The notes under the pieces were generated by a model, which was not told the origin of the DNA, made no database searches, and saw nothing but the letters and a program-made list of their open reading frames with translations. Position numbers and translations under genes: made by a program. From the NCBI RefSeq assembly GCF_000732635.1, contig NZ_JPMD01000035.1, positions 59,906 to 123,905 on the forward strand: a stretch of 64,000 nt of DNA, written 5' to 3'. Origin of the DNA: Clostridium sulfidigenes (GTDB lineage: Bacteria > Bacillota > Clostridia > Clostridiales > Clostridiaceae). Below, piece after piece: positions 26,537 through 35,919 of this stretch; positions within the stretch are counted from its first letter, which is position 1; each line of letters starts with the position of its first letter.

Positions 26537-27366
26537 ATAGGAAAGATAATGATCCGTTTCTATTAGGAAATATGAAAATTGCATTAAACAGAATTGTGAA
26601 AGCTATCAATGAGAGAGAAAAGATAGTTATATATGGCTATCATGACTTTGATAGCGTATGTGCCATATCTCTTCTTATGTTAGTATTACGATATGTAAAT
26701 AGTGATGTAGAGTATTATATACCCAGTGTATATAGAAATGATAGAAATTTAAATAAAGAAGATATAGAGAATAATTTATTATGTCTTGGAGCAAATTTAA
26801 TTATAACAGTTGGTTGTGGAGTTAAATCTAAAGCAGAAATACAGCTTTGTAAGGAAAATAACATAGATATAATTGTAACGGATTATCATAATCACATAGT
26901 AGAGGATAATAATTGTATAACAATAAATACCTATCAAACAAATTGTAATTATCCTTTTAAGGATTTTACAGCTTGTTCCCTTATATATAAATTCATAGAA
27001 GTTATAGCTTCTTATTATAAGATAAGTTGCACACAAAAGTATTTAGATTTAGTAATGATGGGTATAATTACAACAGAGATAGAAATAGAAGAAGAGAATA
27101 AATACTTTGTAGAAGAAGGGTGCAAAAAATTAAAACAAACTAATAACTATGGAGTTAGGGCGTTGATAAGAGAACATGAGCGGAATTATGGTGGTATAAT
27201 GAAGTTTTATGATGAAGGTATTATAAAGCTCTTACCAAAGATGATTTCCAAGAATAAGCTAGATAATGCAAGAATAATTGTTGAACTTTTTACTACTAAT
27301 GATAGTTATAGAGCAAAGCAAATATCAAAATACTTATATAAAGAGGTTATGATGAGTTTAGAATAG
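26521..27366 (+). CDS. degenerate DHH-family (RecJ-like) protein
   Basis: 281 residues resembling the N-terminal DHH domain of RecJ but without the DHHA1 and OB regions, so about half the RecJ length or less. The scaffold is recognisable (IVIYGYHDFDSVCAISLL, LIITVGCGVKS, IIVTDYHNH, LDLVMMGIITTEIE). Against the RecJ pattern, the first Asp of motif I is Tyr, the VDCG Asp is Gly, DHH reads DYH, and the motif IV Asp is missing. Loss of these metal ligands suggests no nuclease activity. It sits in the slot occupied by recJ in Bacillus (secDF to apt). ATG 26521 follows GGAGGAG; ATG 26533 is an alternative. Confidence 0.75.
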   Translation: MEYSMNRKDNDPFLLGNMKIALNRIVKAINEREKIVIYGYHDFDSVCAISLLMLVLRYVNSDVEYYIPSVYRNDRNLNKEDIENNLLCLGANLIITVGCGVKSKAEIQLCKENNIDIIVTDYHNHIVEDNNCITINTYQTNCNYPFKDFTACSLIYKFIEVIASYYKISCTQKYLDLVMMGIITTEIEIEEENKYFVEEGCKKLKQTNNYGVRALIREHERNYGGIMKFYDEGIIKLLPKMISKNKLDNARIIVELFTTNDSYRAKQISKYLYKEVMMSLE

Positions 27367-27409
27367 AATAATATATATAAGCATTTAAATATACATATTT
27401 TTTAAAGTA

Positions 27410-27439
27410 TTGCATTAAATATCAAGGTTAATATATAAT
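27410..27439 (+). promoter_or_regulatory. promoter before apt
   Basis: -35 TTGCAT (27410-27415), 18 bases, -10 TATAAT (27434-27439). It suggests that apt is transcribed apart from the DHH gene. Confidence 0.6.
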
Positions 27440-27489
27440 TTAATTATGGTAAAGATGTGTTTGGGTAAAGGCTTTAGGAGGAGTAGAAA

Positions 27490-28008
27490 ATGAATTTAAA
27501 GGATAAAGTTAGAATAATAGAAGATTTTCCGAAAAAAGGTATAAGTTTTAAAGATGTAACTACTTTACTTCAAGATAGAGAGGCATTAAGAGAGTCAATA
27601 GATGTTATTGCCAATCATTTGAGGGATAAAAAAATTGATATAGTAATAGGACCAGAGGCTAGAGGGTTTTTATTTGGAGTACCAGTAGCTTATGCTTTAG
27701 GAGCTGGTTTTGTGCCAGTTAGAAAACCTGGTAAATTACCCTATGAAACTATTAAAACTTCCTATGATTTAGAATATGGAAGTGATGCGTTAGAAATTCA
27801 TAAGGATGCTATTAAAAAAGGTCAGAGAGTAGCAATTGTTGATGATTTACTTGCTACAGGAGGAACCGTAGCTGCTGTTGCAAAGCTTGTTGAGGAATCA
27901 GGTGGAGAAGTTGTAGCCATAGACTTTTTAATAGAGCTAACAGAACTTAAAGGTAGAGAAAAAATAGCACAATATGATATTATGTCTGTTATAGACTATC
28001 CATTTTAG
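27490..28008 (+). CDS. apt: adenine phosphoribosyltransferase
   Basis: 172 residues. Makes AMP from adenine and PRPP in purine salvage. The PRPP-binding loop is [16 protein letters not shown] (about residues 117-132), and the N-terminal part has the family [22 protein letters not shown] opening and [10 protein letters not shown]. Preceded by AGGAGGAG. Upstream of rel, as in Bacillus. Confidence 0.97.
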   Translation: MNLKDKVRIIEDFPKKGISFKDVTTLLQDREALRESIDVIANHLRDKKIDIVIGPEARGFLFGVPVAYALGAGFVPVRKPGKLPYETIKTSYDLEYGSDALEIHKDAIKKGQRVAIVDDLLATGGTVAAVAKLVEESGGEVVAIDFLIELTELKGREKIAQYDIMSVIDYPF

Positions 28009-28021
28009 AATTGAACATAAA

Positions 28022-28050
28022 TTGCAATAATTTGGGTTATAGTATATAAT
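28022..28050 (+). promoter_or_regulatory. promoter before the rel gene
   Basis: -35 TTGCAA (28022-28027), 17 bases, -10 TATAAT (28045-28050). The 5' leader would be about 57 bases and contains a stable hairpin. Confidence 0.75.
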
Positions 28051-28069
28051 AATTACTGAGTTTAAATAG

Positions 28070-28099
28070 GTGGCTGGTTCATTAACCAGCCTTTAATTT
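28070..28099 (+). promoter_or_regulatory. leader hairpin of the rel transcript
   Basis: GGCTGGTT (28072-28079) and AACCAGCC (28084-28091) form an eight-pair stem with a CATT loop, followed by TTTAATTTT and then the ribosome site. Because a promoter lies upstream, this hairpin is inside the rel leader and could attenuate it; it may also end apt transcripts. Confidence 0.55.
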
Positions 28100-28114
28100 T
28101 AGGAGTGTATTACA

Positions 28115-30286
28115 ATGATTGATAAATTGATAGAAAAAATTAATAGTAATTGTCACAATGTAGATATCAATTTTGTAAATAAGGCCTATGAATTTTCTGT
28201 AAATGCCCATAAAGAACAAAAAAGAGAGTCAGGAGAGCCTTATATTATTCATCCTTTAGAAGTAGCTTGTATTTTGGCTGAACTAGGACTTGATACCTCT
28301 ACCATAGTGGCAGGTCTTTTACATGATGTAATTGAAGATACAGAATATACATATGAAGATGTTTGTAACATCTTTTCTATAGAAGTGGCAGATTTAGTAG
28401 AAGGGGTATCTAAGCTAGGTAAAATAAAATATAAGTCAAAAGAAGAACAACAAGCAGATAATGTTAGGAAAATGCTTCTTGCTATGGCTAAGGATATAAG
28501 AGTAATACTTATAAAATTGGCTGATAGATTACATAACTTGAGAACGTTAAAATACATGCCAGAGAATAAACAAAAGGAAAAGGCTAAGGAAACTCTAGAT
28601 ATATATGCACCTTTAGCTCATAGATTAGGTATATCAAAAATAAAGTGGGAGCTAGAGGATTTAGCATTAAGATACTTAAATCCAACAGAATATTATGACT
28701 TAGTAAAGCTGATTTCAGATAAGAGAAATGAAAGAGAAGAGCAAATAAGTCATATCATATCACAACTTAAATTAAATCTTAATATGGGTGGAATTACAGC
28801 AGAAATAGAAGGTAGACCAAAGCACTTCTATAGTATTTATAGAAAAATGATAAAAAGTAGTAAAACTATAGATCAAATATTTGATCTTACAGCAGTGAGG
28901 ATATTAGTAGATGATATTGGAAATTGCTATGCTGCGTTGGGAATAGTACATACTATGTATAAGCCTATACCGGGTAGATTTAAGGACTATATTGCTATGC
29001 CTAAACCTAATATGTATCAGTCACTCCATTCAACGGTAATAGGACCTTTCGGAAAACCCTTTGAAATACAAATTAGAACCTTTGAAATGCACAGAACTGC
29101 TGAATATGGTATTGCAGCTCACTGGAAATATAAAGAAAGTGTTCAAGATGAGGATAAATCTCTAGATTCAAAGCTATATTGGCTTAGAGAAATGCTAGAA
29201 TGGCAAGGAGAGACTTCTGATGCTGAAGAATTTATGGAAGGCTTTAAGATAGATTTATTTTCAGATGAAGTATTTGTATTTACTCCAAAGGGTGATGTTA
29301 TAAATTTACCAAATGACTCTACACCTATAGACTTTGCCTATGCTATCCATACTGCAGTAGGTCACAAGTGTGTTGGAGGTAAGGTAAATGGGAAGATAGT
29401 ACCTCTCGATTATAAGCTCAGAACTGGAGAAATTGTAGAGGTAATTACAGCTACTAATTCAAAAGGACCTAGCATTGATTGGCTTAATATAGTTAAGAGT
29501 AATCAAGCAAGGAGTAAAATTAAACTTTGGTTTAAAAAAGCAAATAGAGAAGAGACCATAGCAAAGGGAAAAGAATTAGTAGATAAAGAGTGTAAGAAGC
29601 AAAATTGTATTTTTTCTCAAGTAATTAATGAGGATATTATTGAGAAAATTATTAGGAGATATAACCTAAAGAACATGGATGATTTATACCATGGTGTAGG
29701 AATTGGAGACATAAACCCTAATAATATGATAAGCAAGCTAAAGGATGCTTATGATAAAGAGAACTCTAAGCAGTTAAAACTTGATGAATTAAGGCTAATT
29801 CATGAGGAAAAAAGTAAAAAACAAAAGAATAATACTTATTCTGGAGTTACAGTTAAGGATATGTCTAATATTCAAGTAAGATTTGCAAAATGTTGTAGTC
29901 CTGTATATGGAGATGATATTATTGGATATATTACAAGAGGCAAGGGTGTATCTATTCATAGAAGTGACTGTAAGAATGTAATTAACTTACAGGATAAAGA
30001 AAGTCACAAAATAGTTGAAGTAGCTTGGGGAAAAGAAAATAAAGATAAATATATTGCTGACATAGAAGTAATAGCTGAGGATAGATTAGGTCTTCTTACA
30101 GATATTATAGAGATACTAGGGCTTGTAAAAGCTAATATTTTATCAATAAGTGCTGTAACAAATAAAAAAAATATAGCAGTTGTAAGCCTAAAAATAAATA
30201 TTTCTAGTATAGAGCATTTAAAGGATATTCAAACTAAACTTAAGAAAATCAAGGATGTTAAGGATGTCTATAGAAAGAAACAATAA
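28115..30286 (+). CDS. bifunctional (p)ppGpp synthetase/hydrolase Rel
   Basis: 723 residues. Domain order: HD hydrolase (HDVIEDT with His70-Asp71, intact), synthetase (YQSLHSTVIGPFGKPFEIQIRT, about 300-325), TGS (about 385-445, VFVFTPKGDVINLP), helical region with a CCSP zinc-finger-like motif (FAKCCSPVYGDD), and C-terminal ACT domain (about 645-720). Both hydrolase and synthetase motifs are present, so it should make and degrade the stringent alarmone. dtd follows within 20 bases. Confidence 0.96.
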   Translation: MIDKLIEKINSNCHNVDINFVNKAYEFSVNAHKEQKRESGEPYIIHPLEVACILAELGLDTSTIVAGLLHDVIEDTEYTYEDVCNIFSIEVADLVEGVSKLGKIKYKSKEEQQADNVRKMLLAMAKDIRVILIKLADRLHNLRTLKYMPENKQKEKAKETLDIYAPLAHRLGISKIKWELEDLALRYLNPTEYYDLVKLISDKRNEREEQISHIISQLKLNLNMGGITAEIEGRPKHFYSIYRKMIKSSKTIDQIFDLTAVRILVDDIGNCYAALGIVHTMYKPIPGRFKDYIAMPKPNMYQSLHSTVIGPFGKPFEIQIRTFEMHRTAEYGIAAHWKYKESVQDEDKSLDSKLYWLREMLEWQGETSDAEEFMEGFKIDLFSDEVFVFTPKGDVINLPNDSTPIDFAYAIHTAVGHKCVGGKVNGKIVPLDYKLRTGEIVEVITATNSKGPSIDWLNIVKSNQARSKIKLWFKKANREETIAKGKELVDKECKKQNCIFSQVINEDIIEKIIRRYNLKNMDDLYHGVGIGDINPNNMISKLKDAYDKENSKQLKLDELRLIHEEKSKKQKNNTYSGVTVKDMSNIQVRFAKCCSPVYGDDIIGYITRGKGVSIHRSDCKNVINLQDKESHKIVEVAWGKENKDKYIADIEVIAEDRLGLLTDIIEILGLVKANILSISAVTNKKNIAVVSLKINISSIEHLKDIQTKLKKIKDVKDVYRKKQ

Positions 30287-30301
30287 AAAGGAGTGCTTAA
30301 T

Positions 30302-30751
30302 ATGAGAGCTGTAGTACAAAGAGTTAAATCTTCAAAGGTTGAAGTAGATAATAAAGTTATTAGTGAAATAGGAAAAGGAATTAACTTACTTGTGGGAATA
30401 AGTAAGGAAGATACTAAAGAAGATATAGATTATATAGTAAGAAAAGTTCTTGGAATGAGAATTTTTGAAGATGAAAATGAAAGAATGAACTTTTCTCTTC
30501 AAGATATAGATGGGGAGCTATTAATAATATCCCAATTTACTCTATATGGTGATTGTAGAAAGGGCAAGAGACCTGACTTTATGAAGGCACAAGGTGGAGA
30601 TGCTGCTAGAGAATTATATAATGAACTAGTAGAAGCCTTTAAAAAAGAAATACCTAATCTTCAAACAGGGGAATTTGGAGCTGATATGAAGGTTGAAATT
30701 ATAAATGATGGACCAGTAACACTTTTATTAGAGAGTAAGAAGGATTTTTAA
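30302..30751 (+). CDS. dtd: D-aminoacyl-tRNA deacylase
   Basis: 149 residues. Removes D-amino acids mischarged onto tRNA. Typical opening MRAVVQRVKSSKV, active-site ISQFTLYGDCRKGKRPDF, and the GxxGADMKVEIINDGPVTLLLE end, which contains the cross-subunit cis-Pro loop region. Start at ATG 30302 behind AAAGGAG; the earlier in-frame GTG lies on the ribosome site. Confidence 0.97.
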   Translation: MRAVVQRVKSSKVEVDNKVISEIGKGINLLVGISKEDTKEDIDYIVRKVLGMRIFEDENERMNFSLQDIDGELLIISQFTLYGDCRKGKRPDFMKAQGGDAARELYNELVEAFKKEIPNLQTGEFGADMKVEIINDGPVTLLLESKKDF

Positions 30752-30787
30752 AATTTTAAGAAATATATGGCATTTTGAGGTGATACT

Positions 30788-31390
30788 ATGATTATAAAAA
30801 GAATGATGGCAGGAGTTTATGCTGCTAACTGTTATATATTATTTGATGAAGAAACAAAGGAAGCTGTAGTTTTAGACCCAGGTGGAGACATAGATGATGT
30901 ATGTAAAGCTCTTAATCAACTAGAAGCTAAGGTCAAATATATCATATTAACCCATGGTCACTTTGATCATACTACAGGTGTAGATGGATTAAAGGCTGAA
31001 ACAGGAGCAACTGTAGCTATGGCTAAAGAAGATAATGATATGATTTTAAATAATATAATGTATTATGGACCACTTATTGAAGGTGGAGCAGAACTTTTAT
31101 TAAAACATGGTGATATATTAAAGTTTGGTAATTATAAAATAGAAGTTTTAGCAACGCCAGGACATACACCAGGAGGAATAAGTCTTTTAGTAGATGGAAA
31201 TGTGTTTACTGGAGATACTCTATTCAAGGGATCTGTTGGCAGAAGTGATTTAGCTGGTGGAGATCACAATGAGCTTATAACAAGTATAAAAAATAATTTA
31301 ATGCCTCTTAGTGATAGTGTGGCAGTTCACCCAGGTCATGGACCAAGTAGTACCGTAGGCCAAGAAAGAATGGAAAACCCATTTCTATAG
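30788..31390 (+). CDS. metallo-beta-lactamase-fold hydrolase (glyoxalase II-like)
   Basis: 200 residues. The zinc-binding motif THGHFDHT is seen at about residues 56-63, with downstream ligands in PGHTPGG, FTGDTLF and HPGHGPSS. Small proteins of this group hydrolyse thioesters or related compounds; the substrate is unknown. GAGGTGAT precedes ATG 30788. Follows dtd and precedes hemZ in the same direction. Confidence 0.9.
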   Translation: MIIKRMMAGVYAANCYILFDEETKEAVVLDPGGDIDDVCKALNQLEAKVKYIILTHGHFDHTTGVDGLKAETGATVAMAKEDNDMILNNIMYYGPLIEGGAELLLKHGDILKFGNYKIEVLATPGHTPGGISLLVDGNVFTGDTLFKGSVGRSDLAGGDHNELITSIKNNLMPLSDSVAVHPGHGPSSTVGQERMENPFL

Positions 31391-31450
31391 GTAAAATTAA
31401 ACTGTATATTGGGTTATAAGAAGGTAATTTGAAATAAGGATTTGATAAAT

Positions 31451-32899
31451 ATGACAAAGGATATGAAGTCTATAAAAGTAAAGCTAAGCAATATGAATTT
31501 TAGATATGATGTATTTCTTATGATAAATCTATTTTATAGTTTTATTAATATAGAATTTGTAAATGAGGAATTTGACTTATCTATAGATATAGATGAAGAA
31601 ACGGGAAGTATTATAATTGGAGGAACCGAAGGATTCTTTAATTATAAAATCAATAGCAATTATAAGCTTTCAGAGGAAGTTAAAAAGTCCTTATTCATAT
31701 ATCTTAGAAATATCACTGGCAAGGTTCTTCCATGGGGAACTTTAGTTGGGATAAGGCCTTCTAAAAAAGCACTAGATCTTTTAGAAAAAGGATATAGTGA
31801 AGAAGAGGTAATAAAAGAATTTAAGGATAGACATGAAACTAGCAAGGAGAAGACAAAGCTTTGTATTGATGTAGCTAAGTACGAAAAAAGTGTAGTTAAC
31901 AAAGATAAAGATACTATAAGTATATATGTGGGTATGCCTTTTTGTCCAACTAGATGTGTTTATTGTTCTTTTACCTCAAATCCTATAGGTGGAAAGTCAG
32001 CTTTAGTTAAAGACTATCTTAATGCTATTACCAAGGAAATAAAAGCTATAAGTAAATATGTATCTGAAAAGAATTTAACTATTGAAAGTGTTTATTTTGG
32101 AGGAGGTACTCCTACTTCTGTAAATGATGAAGAGTTTGAAGATATAATGAATAAGATATATAAGTGTTTTGTTGAAGGTAAGGGTGTTAAAGAATTTACT
32201 GTAGAATGTGGAAGAGTAGATAGTATAACAGAAAGAAAACTTCAATCTATGAAAAAATATAAGGTTCATAGGATTAGTATAAATCCTCAAAGTATGAATG
32301 ATGATACTTTAAAAAATATTGGTAGAAATCATAGTAGTAAGGATGTAGAAAATTGCTTTAATCTAGCACGAAGTCTAGGCTTTGATAATATAAATATGGA
32401 TATGATAGTTGGGCTTCCAGGAGAAGAGCTAAGTCATATAAATAGAAGTTGCGAAGAAATACTTAAACTAAATCCAGATAGCATAACTATACATGGTATG
32501 TCTATTAAAAGAGGCTCTAGACTACATGAAAATCTAATTAATAAGGGACAGTTTACTATTCCTAATCAGCATGAGTTAAATGCTATGTATGAAGCTACAA
32601 AAAATCTTTCTTTAGATTTAAATATGAAACCTTATTATATGTATAGACAAAAAAATATGGTAGGTAACATGGAGAATGTAGGCTACTGTAGAGATGAAAA
32701 AATATGTATATATAATATTCAGATGATAGAGGAAAAGCAAACTATTATTGCTCTTGGAGCAGATGGAGTTTCAAAGGTTGTTTTCCTAGATGAGAATCGA
32801 ATAGAGAGATTTGCAAATGTTAAGGATGTAAAAGAGTATAATAGTAGAATAGACGAGATGATAGCTAGAAAGATAGAATTACTCAATACTCTATATTAA
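31451..32899 (+). CDS. hemZ: HemZ-type radical SAM protein (coproporphyrinogen dehydrogenase-like)
   Basis: 482 residues. The radical SAM motif CPTRCVYCSF is near residues 160-169, followed by the HemN-like stretch VYFGGGTPTS and INPQSMNDDTLKNIGR. The N-terminal ~150 residues are the HemZ-specific extension. HemZ of Bacillus was linked to oxygen-independent coproporphyrinogen oxidation, but many anaerobes without a heme pathway carry this gene, so its activity here is uncertain. Start at ATG 31451 after AAGG; an earlier in-frame TTG is less likely. Confidence 0.88.
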   Translation: MTKDMKSIKVKLSNMNFRYDVFLMINLFYSFINIEFVNEEFDLSIDIDEETGSIIIGGTEGFFNYKINSNYKLSEEVKKSLFIYLRNITGKVLPWGTLVGIRPSKKALDLLEKGYSEEEVIKEFKDRHETSKEKTKLCIDVAKYEKSVVNKDKDTISIYVGMPFCPTRCVYCSFTSNPIGGKSALVKDYLNAITKEIKAISKYVSEKNLTIESVYFGGGTPTSVNDEEFEDIMNKIYKCFVEGKGVKEFTVECGRVDSITERKLQSMKKYKVHRISINPQSMNDDTLKNIGRNHSSKDVENCFNLARSLGFDNINMDMIVGLPGEELSHINRSCEEILKLNPDSITIHGMSIKRGSRLHENLINKGQFTIPNQHELNAMYEATKNLSLDLNMKPYYMYRQKNMVGNMENVGYCRDEKICIYNIQMIEEKQTIIALGADGVSKVVFLDENRIERFANVKDVKEYNSRIDEMIARKIELLNTLY

Positions 32900-32992
32900 A
32901 ACAATTATGTACATAGGTTTTAAAGAAAAATTTATTTGGGTAATGATATTATAATATATTTTAGACTTAATAAGTAAATAGGAGGAATTTAA

Positions 32993-34777
32993 ATGGGAGA
33001 ATCACTTAATGGACTTAAAAGAACCATTATGTGTGGTGAAGTAAGAGAATCAAATATCTCTGAAAAAATCACTGTTATGGGTTGGGTCCAAAGAAAAAGA
33101 AATTTAGGAAGTTTAGTTTTTGTAGATTTAAGAGACAGAACTGGATTGTTACAAGTTGTATTTGGTGAAGAAATAAATAAAGAAGCCTTTGAAAAAGCTG
33201 ATTTAGTTAAATCTGAGTACTGCATAGCTGTTACTGGAGAGGTTATAAAAAGAGAATCTCCTAATAAAAATTTACCAACAGGAATGGTAGAGCTTAAAGG
33301 GGAAAGTATTAAAATACTTTCAGAATCAGAAACTCCACCTATATATATTAAAGAAAACTTAGATGCTAGTGAAAATATAAGATTAAAATATAGATATTTA
33401 GATCTTAGAAGACCAGATATGCAAAAAATATTAATGATTAGACATAAAGCTGGAAAAGTAGTAAGAGATTATCTAGATGAAAATGGATTCTTAGAAATGG
33501 AAACACCAATGCTTACTAAGAGCACTCCAGAAGGAGCTAGAGATTACTTAGTGCCTAGTAGAAATTACCCAGGAATGTTTTATGCATTACCTCAATCTCC
33601 ACAAATATTTAAACAATTATTAATGGTTTCTGGATATGACAAGTATTTTCAAATTGTTAAATGTTTTAGAGATGAAGATTTAAGAGCTAATAGACAACCA
33701 GAATTTACGCAAATAGATTTAGAGATGAGCTTTGTTGAAATGGAGGATATCATAGCCTTAAATGAAGGTCTTTTAAAAAGAGTATTTAAAGAAGTTATAG
33801 ATGTAGATGTACAACTTCCAATAAAGAGAATGCCATATGCAGAAGCTATGAATAAATATGGTAGTGACAAGCCAGATTTAAGATTTGGTATGGAGATACA
33901 AAATATTACTGAAGCAGTAAGAGGTACAGATTTTGCTGTGTTTAAAGGAGCCATTGAAAATGGTGGTTCAGTAAGAGCTATTGTAGCTAAAAACTGTGCA
34001 GACATGGGTAGAAAGAAAATTGATAAACTAGGTGAGTTTGTTAAAACTTATAAAGCAAAAGGTCTTGCTTGGATAGCTTATAAAGAAGGAGAAATAAAAT
34101 CTCCAATAGCTAAATTCTTCTCAGAAGAAGATATGGCTAAATTATTAAATGCTGCTGGAGCAGAAGTAGGAGATTTAGTTTTAATAGTTGCAGATGTTGA
34201 TAGTGTAGTACTTCAATCTCTTGGAGCTTTAAGATTAGAACTTGCTAAGGAACTTGGAATCTTAGAAGGAAACAAAGAATTTAACTTTGTATGGATTACT
34301 GAATTCCCAATGTTTGAATATGACGAAGAAGAGAAGAGATTCGTAGCTCTTCACCATCCATTCACAGCACCTATGGATGAAGATTTAGAACTTCTAGAAA
34401 CAGATCCAGGAAGAGCTCGTGCTAAGGCTTATGATATAGTATTAAATGGAGAAGAACTTGGTGGAGGAAGTATAAGAATTCATGATACAAACCTTCAACA
34501 AAGAATATTTAATCTTCTAGGCTTTACTGATGAAAGTGCGTGGGAAAGATTTGGATTCTTACTAGAGGCATTCAAATATGGACCACCACCACATGGCGGA
34601 CTTGCATATGGTTTAGATAGAATGGTAATGTTCCTTGCAGGAACTGATAACATAAAAGACGTTATTACCTTCCCTAAAAATCAAAATGCTTATTGCCCAA
34701 TGAGTGAAGCACCTAATGTAGTTGATAAAAAGCAATTAATTGACTTAGGAATAGAAGTTAGTAAAGTAGAAAAATAG
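32993..34777 (+). CDS. aspS: aspartyl-tRNA synthetase
   Basis: 594 residues, bacterial type. An N-terminal OB anticodon-binding domain (VMGWVQRKRNLGSLVFVDLRD) is followed by the class II core with motif 1-2 regions (PQSPQIFKQLLMVSG, FQIVKCFRDEDLRANRQPEF), the inserted GAD domain (about 290-420), and motif 3 (GLAYGLDRMVMFLAG). AGGAGG gives the start at 32993. No T-box leader precedes it. The hisS gene that often lies beside aspS is not here. Confidence 0.98.
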   Translation: MGESLNGLKRTIMCGEVRESNISEKITVMGWVQRKRNLGSLVFVDLRDRTGLLQVVFGEEINKEAFEKADLVKSEYCIAVTGEVIKRESPNKNLPTGMVELKGESIKILSESETPPIYIKENLDASENIRLKYRYLDLRRPDMQKILMIRHKAGKVVRDYLDENGFLEMETPMLTKSTPEGARDYLVPSRNYPGMFYALPQSPQIFKQLLMVSGYDKYFQIVKCFRDEDLRANRQPEFTQIDLEMSFVEMEDIIALNEGLLKRVFKEVIDVDVQLPIKRMPYAEAMNKYGSDKPDLRFGMEIQNITEAVRGTDFAVFKGAIENGGSVRAIVAKNCADMGRKKIDKLGEFVKTYKAKGLAWIAYKEGEIKSPIAKFFSEEDMAKLLNAAGAEVGDLVLIVADVDSVVLQSLGALRLELAKELGILEGNKEFNFVWITEFPMFEYDEEEKRFVALHHPFTAPMDEDLELLETDPGRARAKAYDIVLNGEELGGGSIRIHDTNLQQRIFNLLGFTDESAWERFGFLLEAFKYGPPPHGGLAYGLDRMVMFLAGTDNIKDVITFPKNQNAYCPMSEAPNVVDKKQLIDLGIEVSKVEK

Positions 34778-34879
34778 TTTAATAGAAGATATTATTATTA
34801 TAGAGAATAATAATAAGTTATATGGACATAATAACTTCATAAAACTATTGATACTTAGTGATTAATATTTATTTTACAA

Positions 34880-34908
34880 TTGCAATTTAATTACAATTGC
34901 TATATAAT
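34880..34908 (+). promoter_or_regulatory. promoter of the 6S RNA gene
   Basis: -35 TTGCAA (34880-34885), 17 bases, -10 TATAAT (34903-34908), with no coding frame following. Confidence 0.75.
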
Positions 34909-34914
34909 AATACT

Positions 34915-35145
34915 AAAGAATATTCTGCTGTGTGCGTGGAAATGGTTTATGTTGAGCCAACATTTAAACGTTGTGGCTGATGTTCTCATCATGGAGTGTT
35001 GACTGACTATTTTATAGTTGGTACCAGAAGTAGTGAGGCGATTCCACCCCTGGTAGACAGGGTTCAAATACATCATTAATACGGCACGGTGGGTATCAAT
35101 AGTTTTAATATTAAAGAGTAAATACTTTGTATTTACTCTTTTTTT
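34915..35145 (+). ncRNA. ssrS: probable 6S RNA
   Basis: About 230 bases between a good sigma-A promoter and an intrinsic terminator, with no coding frame on this strand. The ends can pair over a long closing stem: CTGTGTGCGT near the 5' end (about 34926-34936) with ACGGCACGG near 35081-35089, extended outward by pairing with GGGTATC. The inside is mostly unpaired-looking with short hairpins, as in 6S, which mimics open promoter DNA and binds RNA polymerase. In Bacillus the 6S-1 gene is also next to aspS. Exact ends are estimated. Confidence 0.7.
35113..35145 (+). terminator. terminator of the 6S RNA gene
   Basis: AAAGAGTAAATAC (35113-35125) pairs with GTATTTACTCTTT (35129-35141), followed by a run of T. 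The next ~190 bases up to 35335 hold no gene. Confidence 0.9.
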
Positions 35146-35335
35146 GACATCCATGGATATTATTAAAAAAGTTAAGAAGAAAGTGAAACAATGGAGGGAA
35201 TATAAATAATAGAATAGGTAAAAAATTATAAGTCTATTGAATAAAAGAATATACTTATAAATTAAGTTGGCTACATAATTATAGCTAATTTACATAATAG
35301 TTATAAAATAACTAAGTATTGTAATTTTATAGCAA

Positions 35336-35911
35336 CTACTTCTTAAAGGTGGTATAGCAATCTAAAAATTTATCTCTATTAGCGTTATCACCTAGACCTT
35401 CATAACATTCCGAAAGAAGCTTATATACATTAGAATTAGTCGCATCGATAGATAATGCTTTATTTAATAGAAGTATTGAATCGTCATATTTTTTTAGATA
35501 CATTAACTTTGATACTCCCTTTATTATATTTTCAAGAATCTTTGTGTCTTCAGTAAGATTATTTAATCTATAGATTAATGAATTAATTTTGTCTGTAGTA
35601 AATGGCTTAAGTAAATATTCAACAGCTCCCAATTTAGTACAATCAACAGCATTTTTAACTGTTGGGAAAGCTGTCATAATTATTACCGTAGAAAATATTC
35701 CATCTTCCCGAATTCTTTTCAATACTTCAGTGCCACTTAATGTTGGCATTTTAATATCTAAAAAAATTAAATCAAAGGGTTCTCTAGATAATATTTCTAA
35801 TGCCTCTAATCCATTTAGAGCTTCAGTGACAATGTATTCATTTAGCTCTAATGATGTTTTTAATAATTTTCTTATATTTTTAGTATCATCAACTACAAGT
35901 GCTTTTTTCAT
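35336..35911 (-). CDS. response regulator without DNA-binding domain
   Basis: 191 residues. Residues 1-120 are a receiver domain with acidic pocket Asp8-Asp9, phosphoacceptor Asp52 (FLDIKMP), a Thr in IIMTAF and Lys in LLKPF. The remaining ~70 residues are helical and read like TPR repeats (YDDSILLLNKALSIDATNSN), not a DNA-binding output. It probably acts by protein contact. AGGAGG start, eight bases after the kinase gene, so the pair is co-expressed. Confidence 0.88.
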   Translation of the reverse strand: MKKALVVDDTKNIRKLLKTSLELNEYIVTEALNGLEALEILSREPFDLIFLDIKMPTLSGTEVLKRIREDGIFSTVIIMTAFPTVKNAVDCTKLGAVEYLLKPFTTDKINSLIYRLNNLTEDTKILENIIKGVSKLMYLKKYDDSILLLNKALSIDATNSNVYKLLSECYEGLGDNANRDKFLDCYTTFKK

Positions 35912-35919
35912 AGTACCTC

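Noticed and set aside
32900..32992. possible T-box leader before aspS
   Set aside because: Only 93 bases and no AGGGTGG-type T-box sequence or terminator/antiterminator pair.
34900..35154. 84-codon minus-strand frame
   Set aside because: It lies opposite the promoter, body and terminator of the probable 6S RNA, has no ribosome site and no recognisable product.
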